DNA of 64,000 nt from Flammeovirgaceae bacterium UBA2366 (GTDB taxonomy: Bacteria; Bacteroidota; Bacteroidia; Cytophagales; Cyclobacteriaceae), in the NCBI GenBank assembly GCA_002344065.1, contig DDTK01000010.1:62001-126000 (forward strand), in the 5' to 3' direction. Below, piece after piece: positions 17,376 to 25,600 of the stretch (the stretch's first letter is position 1; every line of letters begins with the position of its first letter). The position numbers were made by a program, and so were the translations under genes. The notes below the pieces were generated by a model. That model was not told the origin of the DNA, searched no databases, and worked only from the letters and a program-made list of their open reading frames with translations.

Positions 17376-17887
17376 AAACAACTCCCGATTTTAATTCGCT
17401 TCCTCCGTTTTATCGGAATTATGTAGCTCATGTAGAAACACTGGACATGCTGGAAGCTCTTTCGGTATCAGGTGATGCTATGCAACTTTTGCTGGCTAAA
17501 ACCCCTGAAGATAAGGGTGTGTTCAGGTATGCACCGGAAAAATGGACAGTGAAAGAACTGCTTTGTCACATGATGGATGCTGAGCGCATCTTCGCGTATC
17601 GCGCCCTTCGGTTTGCCCGAAACGACAGCACACCCCTGGCTGGCTTTGAAGAGAATGACTATGCTCCACAAGCGAACGCACACGCCAGAAGTATTCAACA
17701 GCTGGCTGAAGAAATGAAACGATTGCGCGCATCTACTATCGATCTGTTTGCAAGCTTTACAACTGAAATGTTAGGCCGAAAGGGTACCGCAAATAATAGC
17801 GTGGTTTCCGTGGTAAACATTGGCTATATCATAGCGGGGCATGAAACCCACCACCGAAATGTATTGATTGAACGTTACCTGAATTAA
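17372..17887 (+). CDS. DinB-family metal-binding four-helix protein
   Basis: 171 residues. The DinB/YfiT-like four-helix bundle has the metal histidines in LCHMMDAERIFAYR (about residue 65) and GHETHHRNVLIERYL (about 153-158). Members include thiol S-transferases and uncharacterised damage-inducible proteins; no specific reaction can be given. The ATG overlaps the TGA of the propeller gene (ATGA), and the PBP4 gene starts 2 bases after its stop, so translation is probably coupled along the cluster. Confidence 0.85.
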   Translation: MKTTPDFNSLPPFYRNYVAHVETLDMLEALSVSGDAMQLLLAKTPEDKGVFRYAPEKWTVKELLCHMMDAERIFAYRALRFARNDSTPLAGFEENDYAPQANAHARSIQQLAEEMKRLRASTIDLFASFTTEMLGRKGTANNSVVSVVNIGYIIAGHETHHRNVLIERYLN

Positions 17888-17889
17888 CG

Positions 17890-19188
17890 ATGAAGCATAT
17901 TTTCTATTTTTTCATTATTGCTGTGCTGGCGGGCTGCTCCCCGCTATCGAGGCAAAAACTCAACAAGAACTTTACAGAAACAGAACGAAAGTTTCAGGAT
18001 CATATCGGTTTTGTTTTGTACGATCCGGCAAAGAAAGAAACCCTGTACACCTACAACGGAGAAAAGTATTTTACCCCGGCATCGAACACAAAAATATTTA
18101 CACTCTTTTCATCGCTAGTCTTGCTGGGCGATTCAATTCCGGCACTTAACTACATGATCAAAGGCGACTCACTGATTTTTTCAGGGACTGGTGATCCATC
18201 TTTTTTGTATGATCAGGTTTATAACAATAATCGCACACTCAGTTTTTTACGGGGCACCACTAAAGAGCTGTACTACTCGGGCGATAATTTTTACACATCA
18301 TCACTTGGCCCCGGTTGGGCATGGAGTGATTATAACTATGCTTACTCAGCAGAACGCTCACCCTTGCCGATTTACGGAAACACCTATAAAGTAACACAAC
18401 CCACATCAGCCGGCATTCGGGTTACACCTACCTATTTCAAAAAGTATTTTTGGTTGGCCGACAGTATTGAGCGGGCCTCATCGTTTGTTCGTGAAGTGGG
18501 CTCAAACCGAACCGATTATTTTCCCGGTAAACTTATCGGCAATGGTCGGGAGTGGTATATTCCATTTAAGTCAAACGCATTGCTGGTTACGGATTTGTTA
18601 GCCGATACGCTTAAGCGCCCGGTTTATTTATTGAATCGACCTGTTGAATGGAAGGAGAGGAAAACACTATATAGCGTACCGGTCGACAGTGTCTATAAAG
18701 TAATGATGCGGCAAAGCGATAATTTTTTAGCGGAACAATTATTACTGATTTGCTCCGCAGTAATCAGCGACACGTTGCAGCAGGAAATCGCCATTAAGCA
18801 TATAACAAAAAAACACCTGTTCGATTTACCGGACAGCCCGGTTTGGGTAGACGGCTCCGGTTTATCGCGTTACAATTTATTTACTCCACGAAGTGTTGTT
18901 GCGTTGTGGGATAAACTTTATACTAAGGTTGACCGCGAGCGACTTTTCTCACTGCTGGCCATAGGAGGTAAGTCTGGAACATTAAAAAATGGATACCAGC
19001 ATGAACCACCGTATGTTTACGGCAAAACCGGAACGTTGCGCAACAATCATTCGCTTAGCGGATATTTAGTAACAAAAAAAGGACGTACACTTATTTTCAG
19101 TTACATGAGCAACAATTACACCGTGCCTGTGGCTGATGTGCGAAATGAAATGGAACGGTTGTTGAAACAGATTTACGATAACTACTAA
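17890..19188 (+). CDS. D-Ala-D-Ala carboxypeptidase/endopeptidase (PBP4, DacB-type) lipoprotein
   Basis: Serine peptidase of peptidoglycan remodelling, 432 residues. A lipobox (AVLAGC, Cys near 16) anchors it to a membrane. The three penicillin-binding motifs are present: SxxK in ASNTKIF (about 64-67), SxN-type SDN in RQSDNFLAE (about 276-278) and KTG in GKTGTLRNN (about 379). The long insert between the first two motifs (about 200 residues) is typical of class C PBPs. It lies 4 bases upstream of a NagZ-like hydrolase, consistent with cell-wall turnover. Confidence 0.92.
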   Translation: MKHIFYFFIIAVLAGCSPLSRQKLNKNFTETERKFQDHIGFVLYDPAKKETLYTYNGEKYFTPASNTKIFTLFSSLVLLGDSIPALNYMIKGDSLIFSGTGDPSFLYDQVYNNNRTLSFLRGTTKELYYSGDNFYTSSLGPGWAWSDYNYAYSAERSPLPIYGNTYKVTQPTSAGIRVTPTYFKKYFWLADSIERASSFVREVGSNRTDYFPGKLIGNGREWYIPFKSNALLVTDLLADTLKRPVYLLNRPVEWKERKTLYSVPVDSVYKVMMRQSDNFLAEQLLLICSAVISDTLQQEIAIKHITKKHLFDLPDSPVWVDGSGLSRYNLFTPRSVVALWDKLYTKVDRERLFSLLAIGGKSGTLKNGYQHEPPYVYGKTGTLRNNHSLSGYLVTKKGRTLIFSYMSNNYTVPVADVRNEMERLLKQIYDNY

Positions 19189-19192
19189 AGAA

Positions 19193-20449
19193 ATGGTAAG
19201 ACGATTTGCGTTAGGATTTATCATATTGTCATTAGTCACCTGTCATTGGTTAAGTGCCCAGGATAGTCTTGATATAAAAATCGGGCAGATGATTCTGATA
19301 GGTTTTCCAAAAGCAGAAGTTGATAAAACGGTGTTGGAAGAAATCCGGCAGGGCAAAGTGGGTTCCATTATCTTATTTGAGAAAAATATTCCTCCGAAAA
19401 ATTCATTTCATGCACTGAAAAAAATTACCTGGACTTATCAGCAGGCAGCATCAATCCCACTTCTAATAGCTATTGATCAGGAAGGAGGGCGCGTAAATCG
19501 TTTAAAAGAAAAGTACGGATTTCCTCGATCGGTAACGGCTGCGCAGCTAGGCAAAATGCCGCTGGACTCTGTTCGGTTTTATAGTGAAACAACAGCCGCA
19601 ACATTGGCAGGTCTTGGTATTAATGTAAACTTTGCCCCGGTAGTTGATCTTGCTTCAAACCCGAATAATCCCATCATTGCAAAAGTTGAGCGGGCCTATT
19701 CCGCCAACCCCGACTCGGTTGCCTTATATGCGAAGGAGGTGATTAAAGCACACCGGAAAATTGGTGTAATCACCACACTCAAACATTTTCCCGGGCACGG
19801 CAGTTCAAAAGACGACACTCACCTGGGTATTGCCGATGTTAGCAATACCTGGAATGAAACGGAGTTAGTTCCGTATCGCGCACTTATACAACAAGGCTAT
19901 GTAGACGCCATCATGACGGCACATATTGTTAATAAGAAACTGGATGATTCCGGAAACCCGGGCACGTTATCCGGTAAAATGATCAATGACTTGCTGCGCA
20001 AAAAGTTAAACTATAACGGTGTTGTGTTTTCTGACGATATGCAGATGCATGCGATCGCGAAGCACTACGGCTTAGAGGAGGCCATCAAACTTTCCATTCT
20101 GGCCGGGGTCGACATTCTGACTTTCTCAAACAATATTTCGGGAAGCCAGGAGCGCACCGTGGATGTGGTTCATCGGATCATTCGTAAATTCGTACAAGAT
20201 GGAACCATTCCGCAAGCGCGCATTGACCAATCGTATAACCGCATACTTGCATTGAAGAGAAAGTTAAGTCAAACCTCAGCCGAGTATTATCGGGAGCAAT
20301 TGGTTGAAGCGAAGAAGGAAGTTTTGAAAGCGGAAGAGATTTCGCGTGATAATGTGAGGAGGGCCACGGAAAGTGAAAAGAGTGCCCAGGAGGCTTACGA
20401 AAAACTGAAAGAACAACAGCCTAAATCGAAAAAGAAGAAAAAGAATTGA
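19193..20449 (+). CDS. exported glycoside hydrolase family 3 beta-N-acetylhexosaminidase (NagZ-like)
   Basis: 418 residues with a signal peptide (FALGFIILSLVTCHWLSAQ). The GH3 N-terminal barrel shows LIAIDQEGGRVNRL (about 96), the mobile-loop histidine in KHFPGHGSSKDDTH (about 197-210) and the nucleophile Asp in VFSDDMQM (about 282). NagZ enzymes remove N-acetylglucosamine from muropeptides. Unlike cytoplasmic E. coli NagZ, this one is exported. After about residue 365 comes a charged coiled coil ending in a lysine run (SKKKKKN), which is not part of the catalytic fold. Co-transcribed with the PBP4 gene. Confidence 0.9.
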   Translation: MVRRFALGFIILSLVTCHWLSAQDSLDIKIGQMILIGFPKAEVDKTVLEEIRQGKVGSIILFEKNIPPKNSFHALKKITWTYQQAASIPLLIAIDQEGGRVNRLKEKYGFPRSVTAAQLGKMPLDSVRFYSETTAATLAGLGINVNFAPVVDLASNPNNPIIAKVERAYSANPDSVALYAKEVIKAHRKIGVITTLKHFPGHGSSKDDTHLGIADVSNTWNETELVPYRALIQQGYVDAIMTAHIVNKKLDDSGNPGTLSGKMINDLLRKKLNYNGVVFSDDMQMHAIAKHYGLEEAIKLSILAGVDILTFSNNISGSQERTVDVVHRIIRKFVQDGTIPQARIDQSYNRILALKRKLSQTSAEYYREQLVEAKKEVLKAEEISRDNVRRATESEKSAQEAYEKLKEQQPKSKKKKKN

Positions 20450-20468
20450 ATGAGTTAACGCTACTACT

Positions 20469-20795
20469 ATGATTGCACCTAAAGACCAGCAACAGCCCAA
20501 TGAACGAACAGCATTAATACGAGCCAGGATAACAGCATTGGTTATTGCATCAGTGACTATTGTTTCGCTCTTGTTCCTCGTTTATGCATTTATTCAAAAA
20601 GCAGAAGCGGAGAAAAATATGCAGGAAGCACAAGTGCAAAAGCAATTGTATGAACAGTGTCAACAGGAAAACCAAAAGGTTATCCAGGCTGCTCAGGAGA
20701 GTCAGAGAATGGCAGAGATGGAACGTGCACGAGCCGAAGAGAATTATTTGCGCTCATTACAAGAATTAGAAAAATTAAAATCGAACCGAAAATAA
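20469..20795 (+). CDS. small membrane-anchored coiled-coil protein
   Basis: 108 residues. One transmembrane helix (ITALVIASVTIVSLLFLVYAF, about 25-45) is followed by a charged coiled coil rich in Glu, Gln and Lys (about 46-105). No family recognised. It lies 19 bases after the NagZ-like gene and 6 bases before a similar 90-residue gene, so it belongs to the same unit. A helical spacer tied to the envelope is the most that can be inferred. Confidence 0.65.
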   Translation: MIAPKDQQQPNERTALIRARITALVIASVTIVSLLFLVYAFIQKAEAEKNMQEAQVQKQLYEQCQQENQKVIQAAQESQRMAEMERARAEENYLRSLQELEKLKSNRK

Positions 20796-20801
20796 AAGGC
20801 T

Positions 20802-21074
20802 ATGAACTCAAAGCTCACCACCTATATACTGGTAGCCATTATTGTTGTGCTGGCAGGCTTTGCCTATTACACCAACAGTCAGGTTAATGAATTAAAAAGA
20901 GAAGCCACCGTGTGGAAAGCTAAGTACGAAGAAGCATTGGAAGATATGGAGGATGCCTTTAAGCGGTTGGAAGAAAAGGATGGTCAGTTAAAGGCTGCTT
21001 TGGAAGAAGCCCAGCAAGCCAGGAAAGTTGCTGAGGAGGCACTTCTTTCTGCACAAAAATCATCGCGCAAATAA
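20802..21074 (+). CDS. small membrane-anchored coiled-coil protein
   Basis: 90 residues. An N-terminal helix (YILVAIIVVLAGFAYYT, about 6-22) leads into a continuous coiled coil (about 25-88). The architecture mirrors the preceding 108-residue protein without clear sequence identity. The HutG-like gene starts 2 bases after its stop. Function unknown; a paired hetero-oligomer with its neighbour is conceivable. Confidence 0.65.
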   Translation: MNSKLTTYILVAIIVVLAGFAYYTNSQVNELKREATVWKAKYEEALEDMEDAFKRLEEKDGQLKAALEEAQQARKVAEEALLSAQKSSRK

Positions 21075-21076
21075 GC

Positions 21077-21874
21077 ATGAAACCTTTTGAGGTTATTGAG
21101 CCCGCGCAGGCACGCGTACCGATTTTGCTCAGCGTTCCGCATTGCGGCACGGCATTTCCGGATGAGTTGAAATCAGATTACAAGCAAGGTCTTATTCAGG
21201 CGCCTGACGATACCGATTGGTTTGTTCACCGGCTGTATGATTTTGCCCCCGCCATGGGCATCACCATGATCCATGCGGTGTATAGCCGTTGGGTGATTGA
21301 TTTGAATCGCGATCCGCAAAGCAAACCGCTGTATTCTGACGGACGAATCATCACGGGTCTTTGTCCCACCACAACATTTTTCGGAAAATCGATCTATAAC
21401 GATGAGCGAACAGAAGTCTCTGTAGAAGATATTAAGTATCGGGTTGAAAAATATTATAACCCATACCATGAGAAACTTAACGCGTTGCTTCAATCGCTCA
21501 AGCAAGAGTTTGGTGTAGTGTTGTTGTGGGATTGTCATTCTATTCGTCAGCAGGTGCCTACCATTCACAAAGAAAAGTTTCCGGATTTGATATTAGGCGA
21601 TGCAGACGGAACCTCAGCTTCACCAGGGTTGATTGAAACGGCCATTAAAAACCTTGAATCGGGTGGATATTCGTTTCAGCACAATTATCCTTTTAAGGGC
21701 GGTTACATCACACGGCATTACGGGCAGCCATCAGAGAACCAACACGCGTTGCAGTTGGAGATGAGCAAGGTGAATTATATGGATGATGGGGAAATGGTGT
21801 ATGATAAAGGCCGGGCCGAAAAGATGCAGCACGTATTGCAACATACATTGGGAGAGCTGATTGATAGATTGTGA
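21077..21874 (+). CDS. N-formylglutamate amidohydrolase family (HutG-type)
   Basis: 265 residues. Family order is LLSVPHCGTAFPDEL (about 17-31, metal His), DTDWFVHRLYDFA, VIDLNRDP (about 75), LWDCHSIRQ (about 153, Asp-x-His) and LQLEMSKVNYM near the end. The zinc-peptidase-like enzyme hydrolyses N-formyl-L-glutamate to glutamate and formate, the last step of the five-step histidine pathway. The partner step, HutF, lies 1.6 kb downstream, separated by the transposase region. Other hut genes are absent from the window. Confidence 0.88.
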   Translation: MKPFEVIEPAQARVPILLSVPHCGTAFPDELKSDYKQGLIQAPDDTDWFVHRLYDFAPAMGITMIHAVYSRWVIDLNRDPQSKPLYSDGRIITGLCPTTTFFGKSIYNDERTEVSVEDIKYRVEKYYNPYHEKLNALLQSLKQEFGVVLLWDCHSIRQQVPTIHKEKFPDLILGDADGTSASPGLIETAIKNLESGGYSFQHNYPFKGGYITRHYGQPSENQHALQLEMSKVNYMDDGEMVYDKGRAEKMQHVLQHTLGELIDRL

Positions 21875-21887
21875 AGGTGTGAAATTT

Positions 21888-21909
21888 AGATGTTGCTCCT
21901 ACGGAGCTC
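21888..21909 (-). repeat. GCTCCGTAGGAGC palindromic repeat, minus orientation
   Basis: The complement reads GAGCTCCGTAGGAGCAACAT, matching the copies at 22.6-23.0 kb in opposite orientation. The core forms a 5-bp stem with a GTA loop. It begins 14 bases after the HutG stop. Confidence 0.75.
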
Positions 21910-21937
21910 AGGAATTTCTTCATTCGGATTTAATGAG

Positions 21938-21998
21938 ATGCCGCCCCGCTGGGGCTAGTGTGTTTTGTGGTTTTGGGCAAGTGAGATGTCGCCCCTCC
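21938..21998 (+). repeat. ~60-bp direct repeat, copy 1
   Basis: Starts ATGCCGCCCCGCTGGGGCTA and ends GAGATGTCGCCCCTC; nearly identical to 22829-22888. Each copy contains the short inverted pair GCCCC / GGGGC. Confidence 0.8.
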
Positions 21999-22064
21999 CG
22001 GGCTTCATTGATTACGCTTAAAATTTGACGCAACAATTGATCTTATTATAGAAAGGAAAACTAA

Positions 22065-22493
22065 ATGATGCTTATTTACAAGTCAAAAATTTACATTCGG
22101 GTTATTGTTTATGTGATTTTAACAATAATAACTGCTTCTTTACTGAAGTATTTAGGGTATGACGAGATGCGTCCCTATTTTATTGTTATAACGATCTCCT
22201 TTGTTCTATTTATTCTTTTTGAAACAGAGAAATCCTACAATCTTTATGTTGATACGGTCAAAATCTCAATTGATAGTACAATCTTATTCTGGAAGTCAAA
22301 GGTGAATTTTAAAATAGAAGAAATTGATATTATACGATTTGGAAGGGGTTCGCGTAATGAATCCTTTATTGTAATAACCTATCATAATGAAAGTTATAAA
22401 TATGCCGTCCAAGGGCTAACATGGGCAGAGGCTTAAGAAATTGGTGAATATTTAAAAAAAAATGGATGTCGATTAGTGCTGAATTTGCTTTAA
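22065..22493 (+). pseudogene. small two-helix membrane protein interrupted by a stop codon
   Basis: The first 123 residues give two membrane helices (about 10-50), a beta-rich soluble part, and end ...GLTWAEA at a TAA at 22434-22436. The same frame continues without a break for 18 more codons (EIGEYLKKNGCRLVLNLL) to a second TAA at 22491-22493. The continuation reads like the natural helix end of a PH-like domain protein, so a single AAA-to-TAA change is the simplest explanation. The family is not recognised. The gene lies among palindromic repeats and the transposase. It could still be a functional protein slightly shortened. Confidence 0.55.
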
Positions 22494-22607
22494 ACTCTCT
22501 AAATCAGCTACAATAAATTTATTATTAGTGGGGCCAAGACTCCGACTTGAAATGTAATCCTTTGGATCCCTGGATTTTTTCGGTTATTTTAAAGCCAACT
22601 CCGCCAA

Positions 22608-22678
22608 GCTCCGTAGGGGCGCCATCTTCTTAAAAATATGGATTAGTTTAACCAGAGCTCCGTAGGAGCGACATCTTT
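22608..22678 (+). repeat. two copies of the GCTCCGTAGGAGC repeat
   Basis: Copy at 22608-22628 reads GCTCCGTAGGGGCGCCATCT; copy at 22655-22678 reads GAGCTCCGTAGGAGCGACAT and then CTTT. Both are in the same orientation as the transposase gene. The stretch 22494-23037 otherwise holds no gene. Confidence 0.8.
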
Positions 22679-22781
22679 AATCCTTTAAAAAAATCAAACT
22701 GTTCTTTTTTCTTTCAGGGTTTAGACGTCCCTTTTTTGGTCACGGGATTTCGTTACGGACGGCACAACTAATCAAAACCAA

Positions 22782-22800
22782 GCTCCTTTAGAGCGTTATA
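22782..22800 (+). repeat. degenerate GCTCC...GGAGC-type repeat
   Basis: AGCTCCTTTAGAGCGTTATA (22781-22800) keeps the position and partial stem of the neighbouring repeats but has lost the CCGTAGG core. Confidence 0.4.
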
Positions 22801-22828
22801 TTTTTTATTTCTCTAATACATGTTTGGC

Positions 22829-22888
22829 ATGCCGCCCCGCTGGGGCTAGTGTGTTTTGTGGTTTTAGACTAGTGAGATGTCGCCCCTC
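22829..22888 (+). repeat. ~60-bp direct repeat, copy 2
   Basis: Near-identical to 21938-21998, differing mainly in TTTTAGACTA versus TTTTGGGCAA. The two copies bracket the broken small membrane gene. Confidence 0.8.
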
Positions 22889-22904
22889 TGGGGCCTGGAG
22901 AGAA

Positions 22905-22977
22905 GCTCCGTAGGAACGCAATCTTAATAGAAATTATAGAAATGGTTTTACCGGGAGCTCTGTAGGAGCGACATCTT
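22905..22977 (+). repeat. two copies of the GCTCCGTAGGAGC repeat
   Basis: Copy at 22905-22925 is GCTCCGTAGGAACGCAATCT; copy at 22955-22977 is GAGCTCTGTAGGAGCGACAT followed by CTT. The second lies 60 bases before the transposase ATG. Confidence 0.8.
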
Positions 22978-23037
22978 GTCTTATCAAACCTTTTCTTCCG
23001 CCTAACAATATATTACCTTCACAATTCCAATTTCACT

Positions 23038-23502
23038 ATGCCAAACACCTATTCTCAACTGTACATTCAAATCGTGTTTGCGGTAAAAGGTCGGTTAAGC
23101 CTAATACATGAAAAAAACCGGGACGAATTAGAGAAATACATAACAGGCATCATCTCCAACCTCAATCAAAAATTGTACGCTATCTACTGCATGCCCGACC
23201 ATGTTCATATTCTGGTAAGTATTAAACCTGATGTTCGCATTTCGGATCTCGTTCGCGATATAAAAGCTAATAGTTCACGGTTTATTAACGAAAGGAAATG
23301 GATTGCCGGGAAATTTCAGTGGCAGGAAGGTTATGGAGTGTTTTCGTACAACCATGTACAACTCAAAAATGTTGTGAACTATATTTTGAATCAACCAACA
23401 CATCATCATGTGAAATCCTTTCGCGAGGAATATATTGAGTTGCTCGAGGAATTCAACATTGCTTATAAACCAGAATATTTATTTGAGTTTTCTGATCACT
23501 AA
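23038..23502 (+). CDS. IS200/IS605-type TnpA (REP-associated tyrosine transposase-like)
   Basis: 154-residue HUH/Y1 single-strand transposase. The HUH motif is in CMPDHVHILV (His55, His57). The nucleophile is most likely Tyr115 in NYILNQ, with the Y-x3-Q spacing to Gln119 that completes the metal site. It appears intact and full length. It is surrounded upstream by at least five GCTCCGTAGGAGC palindromes, the arrangement of RAYT/REP pairs, and no TnpB is present. Its TAA is directly followed by the hutF ATG (TAAATG), so it sits exactly at the 5' edge of hutF. It separates HutG from HutF. Confidence 0.88.
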   Translation: MPNTYSQLYIQIVFAVKGRLSLIHEKNRDELEKYITGIISNLNQKLYAIYCMPDHVHILVSIKPDVRISDLVRDIKANSSRFINERKWIAGKFQWQEGYGVFSYNHVQLKNVVNYILNQPTHHHVKSFREEYIELLEEFNIAYKPEYLFEFSDH

Positions 23503-24795
23503 ATGAAATACTTCCAGTTTAAATACCTGTTGCAGCAAGAAGGCTGGTTACAAAATGCCTACGTTAAAACCGATCAGCACGGTATTATTCAATCGCTTTC
23601 CACCACGCCCCCTCAGGAAGCTGCGGCCATTGAATACGTTAACGGTTTTGCAATGCCGGGTTTTCAAAACGCGCATTCTCATGCATTTCAATTTGCTATG
23701 GCCGGAATGGCGGAAAAACATAAGCCTGGAACAAAGGATGATTTCTGGAGTTGGCGTGAGGCGATGTATGAATGTGCCTTGCGCATGACTCCAGATGAAA
23801 TGGAGCAAGTGGCTACTGACTGTTATAAGGAAATGCTGCGCTGTGGGTATACAAATGTGGCCGAGTTTCATTATCTCCATCACGATCAAAACGGAAAACC
23901 GTATACCAACCTTGCTGAGATGGGCGAGCGGTTGTTGTCAGCAGCAAAAACAGCCGGTATAAAAATTACGCTCGTACCGGTTTTTTACCAACAAGGTGGA
24001 TTTGGTATGGAGCCTCAACCCCGTCAACGAAGATTTATTTCTAAAACCATTGATGAATATTTTCATTTACTGGATGACACCGCACATGCCGTAACAAAAT
24101 GTGCTGACGCAAAGCTTGGCTTTGGTGTTCACTCGTTGCGTGCCGTTAAGCCGGAAGATGTCATCCGCACGGTTGAGCAAGGCCCCAAAGAAATTCCCTT
24201 TCATCTTCATGCAGCAGAGCAATTAAAAGAAGTTGAGGACAGTGTAGCTTTTCTGAAAAAAAGACCGATTGAATGGCTGCTTGAAAATATATCCCTGAAC
24301 GATCGTTTTCACATGGTGCATTGTACACACATGAATGACAACGAAGTTGCGGGCCTGGCGAAAAGTAAAGCACACGCTGTGCTTTGCCCGGGTACGGAAG
24401 GAAATTTAGGTGATGGCATTTTCAGACTAACCGATTATCACCGCCATGGCGGAAGCTGGTCGATCGGCACCGACAGCCACATCAGTTTGAATCCCCTGGA
24501 AGATCTGCGTTGGCTGGATTATGCTCAACGTTTCACTACCCATAAGCGCAATACTTTTGACGATGGTGCCACTATTCTGATTTACACCACCTTGCTGGCT
24601 GGCAGACGTGCCATGGGAAATCCAACACAAGCCTATTTCGAGGAGGGTCAACCGTTGGATGCTGTCATTTACAATGCTAACGCCCCCTTGTTGGAGCAGG
24701 CAGGTTTTGATCACGCATTGCCGGCAATCATTTACACAGCGGATACCTCGGCTATTTTGGGGACTATGGTAAATGGAAAGTGGATTGTCCAATAA
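23503..24795 (+). CDS. hutF: formimidoylglutamate deiminase (HutF)
   Basis: 430-residue metal-dependent amidohydrolase. Motifs in order: MPGFQNAHSHAFQFAMAG (metal His pair, about 51-68), FHYLHHDQNG (about 127), LGFGVHSLRAV (about 207), FHLHAAEQ (about 233) and GTDSHISLNPLEDLRWLDY (about 323). It converts N-formimino-glutamate to N-formyl-glutamate and ammonia, the substrate for the HutG-type enzyme at 21.1 kb. The two define the five-step histidine degradation route. There is no room for a promoter between the transposase stop and this start, so it depends on upstream transcription or a promoter inside tnpA. Confidence 0.92.
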   Translation: MKYFQFKYLLQQEGWLQNAYVKTDQHGIIQSLSTTPPQEAAAIEYVNGFAMPGFQNAHSHAFQFAMAGMAEKHKPGTKDDFWSWREAMYECALRMTPDEMEQVATDCYKEMLRCGYTNVAEFHYLHHDQNGKPYTNLAEMGERLLSAAKTAGIKITLVPVFYQQGGFGMEPQPRQRRFISKTIDEYFHLLDDTAHAVTKCADAKLGFGVHSLRAVKPEDVIRTVEQGPKEIPFHLHAAEQLKEVEDSVAFLKKRPIEWLLENISLNDRFHMVHCTHMNDNEVAGLAKSKAHAVLCPGTEGNLGDGIFRLTDYHRHGGSWSIGTDSHISLNPLEDLRWLDYAQRFTTHKRNTFDDGATILIYTTLLAGRRAMGNPTQAYFEEGQPLDAVIYNANAPLLEQAGFDHALPAIIYTADTSAILGTMVNGKWIVQ

Positions 24796-24953
24796 TCAAT
24801 TGATTTTGGGTATTCCTAGGGTTCTTCGCTTGAACAGAGGCCCTAAAATGATTTAAAACTTCAGATACAGCAGATGATTTCTGCCTTCATTCAAAATTTC
24901 TTACATAGTTTTGAAAAACCTGAAATTCTGCCAAAGACCTCAATTGGGCACGT

Positions 24954-24961
24954 TAAATTTG
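24954..24961 (+). promoter_or_regulatory. possible -7 element
   Basis: TAAATTTG matches the TAnnTTTG consensus exactly, 12 bases before the ATG of the redoxin gene at 24974. No convincing -33 TTTG lies at the right distance. Confidence 0.3.
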
Positions 24962-24973
24962 TTGCCTTAAATT

Positions 24974-25591
24974 ATGCGTTACACCCTCTCCATATTTGCA
25001 TTATTACTATGTTTTGGCGGTATTGTTGCCATTTTTTGGTACCAGGAATTACAATATAGTCTGCCAACACCTGTTCCGGCCAACTATAAGGCTATTCCTG
25101 TTGGTCATGTAGTACAAGATGTAAAGCTTGTGTCCGCACTTCCCGAAGGACCTTTGTTTTTGCATTTCTATAATCCCGATTGTCCCTGTTCAAGGTTTAA
25201 CGCCAATCATTTGAAGTCATTAATAAGAATGTACCAGGACAGCGTTCAATTATTCATCGTTGTTCCTTCCGCAAAGGCAAAGAAAAAGGCGGTTAATGAA
25301 TTTGGTAAACACCTGGAGTACATTGTTGACGATCATCAGAAAATTGCATCTGCCTACGGTGTGTACGCCACACCACAAGCGGTGCTGGTTGATCGTGAAG
25401 GAAAATTATTTTACAGGGGTAATTACAATAAATCGCGCTACTGTACAGTTAAGGCATCCAATTATGCTGAACTGGCTTTAGTAGCATTATTAAATAATCA
25501 ACGTCCACCGCTTTTTGATTTCTATGCAACTGAGGCATACGGTTGTGAATTACCAGAGCGTGACGAACTAACGAAATTGAATTTCTTTTAA
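24974..25591 (+). CDS. membrane-anchored or exported redoxin-like protein with CPCS motif
   Basis: 205 residues. An N-terminal hydrophobic helix (LSIFALLLCFGGIVAIFWY, about 4-22) anchors or exports it. A thioredoxin-like fold follows with LFLHFYNPDCPCSRFNANH (DCPCS at about residues 71-75), a VDDHQKIASAYGVYATPQAVLVDREG cis-Pro region (about 118-142) and a C-terminal YGCELPERDEL. The CPC arrangement in place of CxxC is unusual, and two further cysteines lie at about 158 and 195. Thiol chemistry in the periplasm is inferred. The GAF sensor gene starts 9 bases downstream. Confidence 0.7.
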   Translation: MRYTLSIFALLLCFGGIVAIFWYQELQYSLPTPVPANYKAIPVGHVVQDVKLVSALPEGPLFLHFYNPDCPCSRFNANHLKSLIRMYQDSVQLFIVVPSAKAKKKAVNEFGKHLEYIVDDHQKIASAYGVYATPQAVLVDREGKLFYRGNYNKSRYCTVKASNYAELALVALLNNQRPPLFDFYATEAYGCELPERDELTKLNFF

Positions 25592-25600
25592 CACATTATT

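Noticed and set aside
22434..22436. Stop-codon read-through or recoding
   Set aside because: TAA is not a known recoding codon in this setting and no stimulatory structure is seen; a nonsense mutation is simpler.
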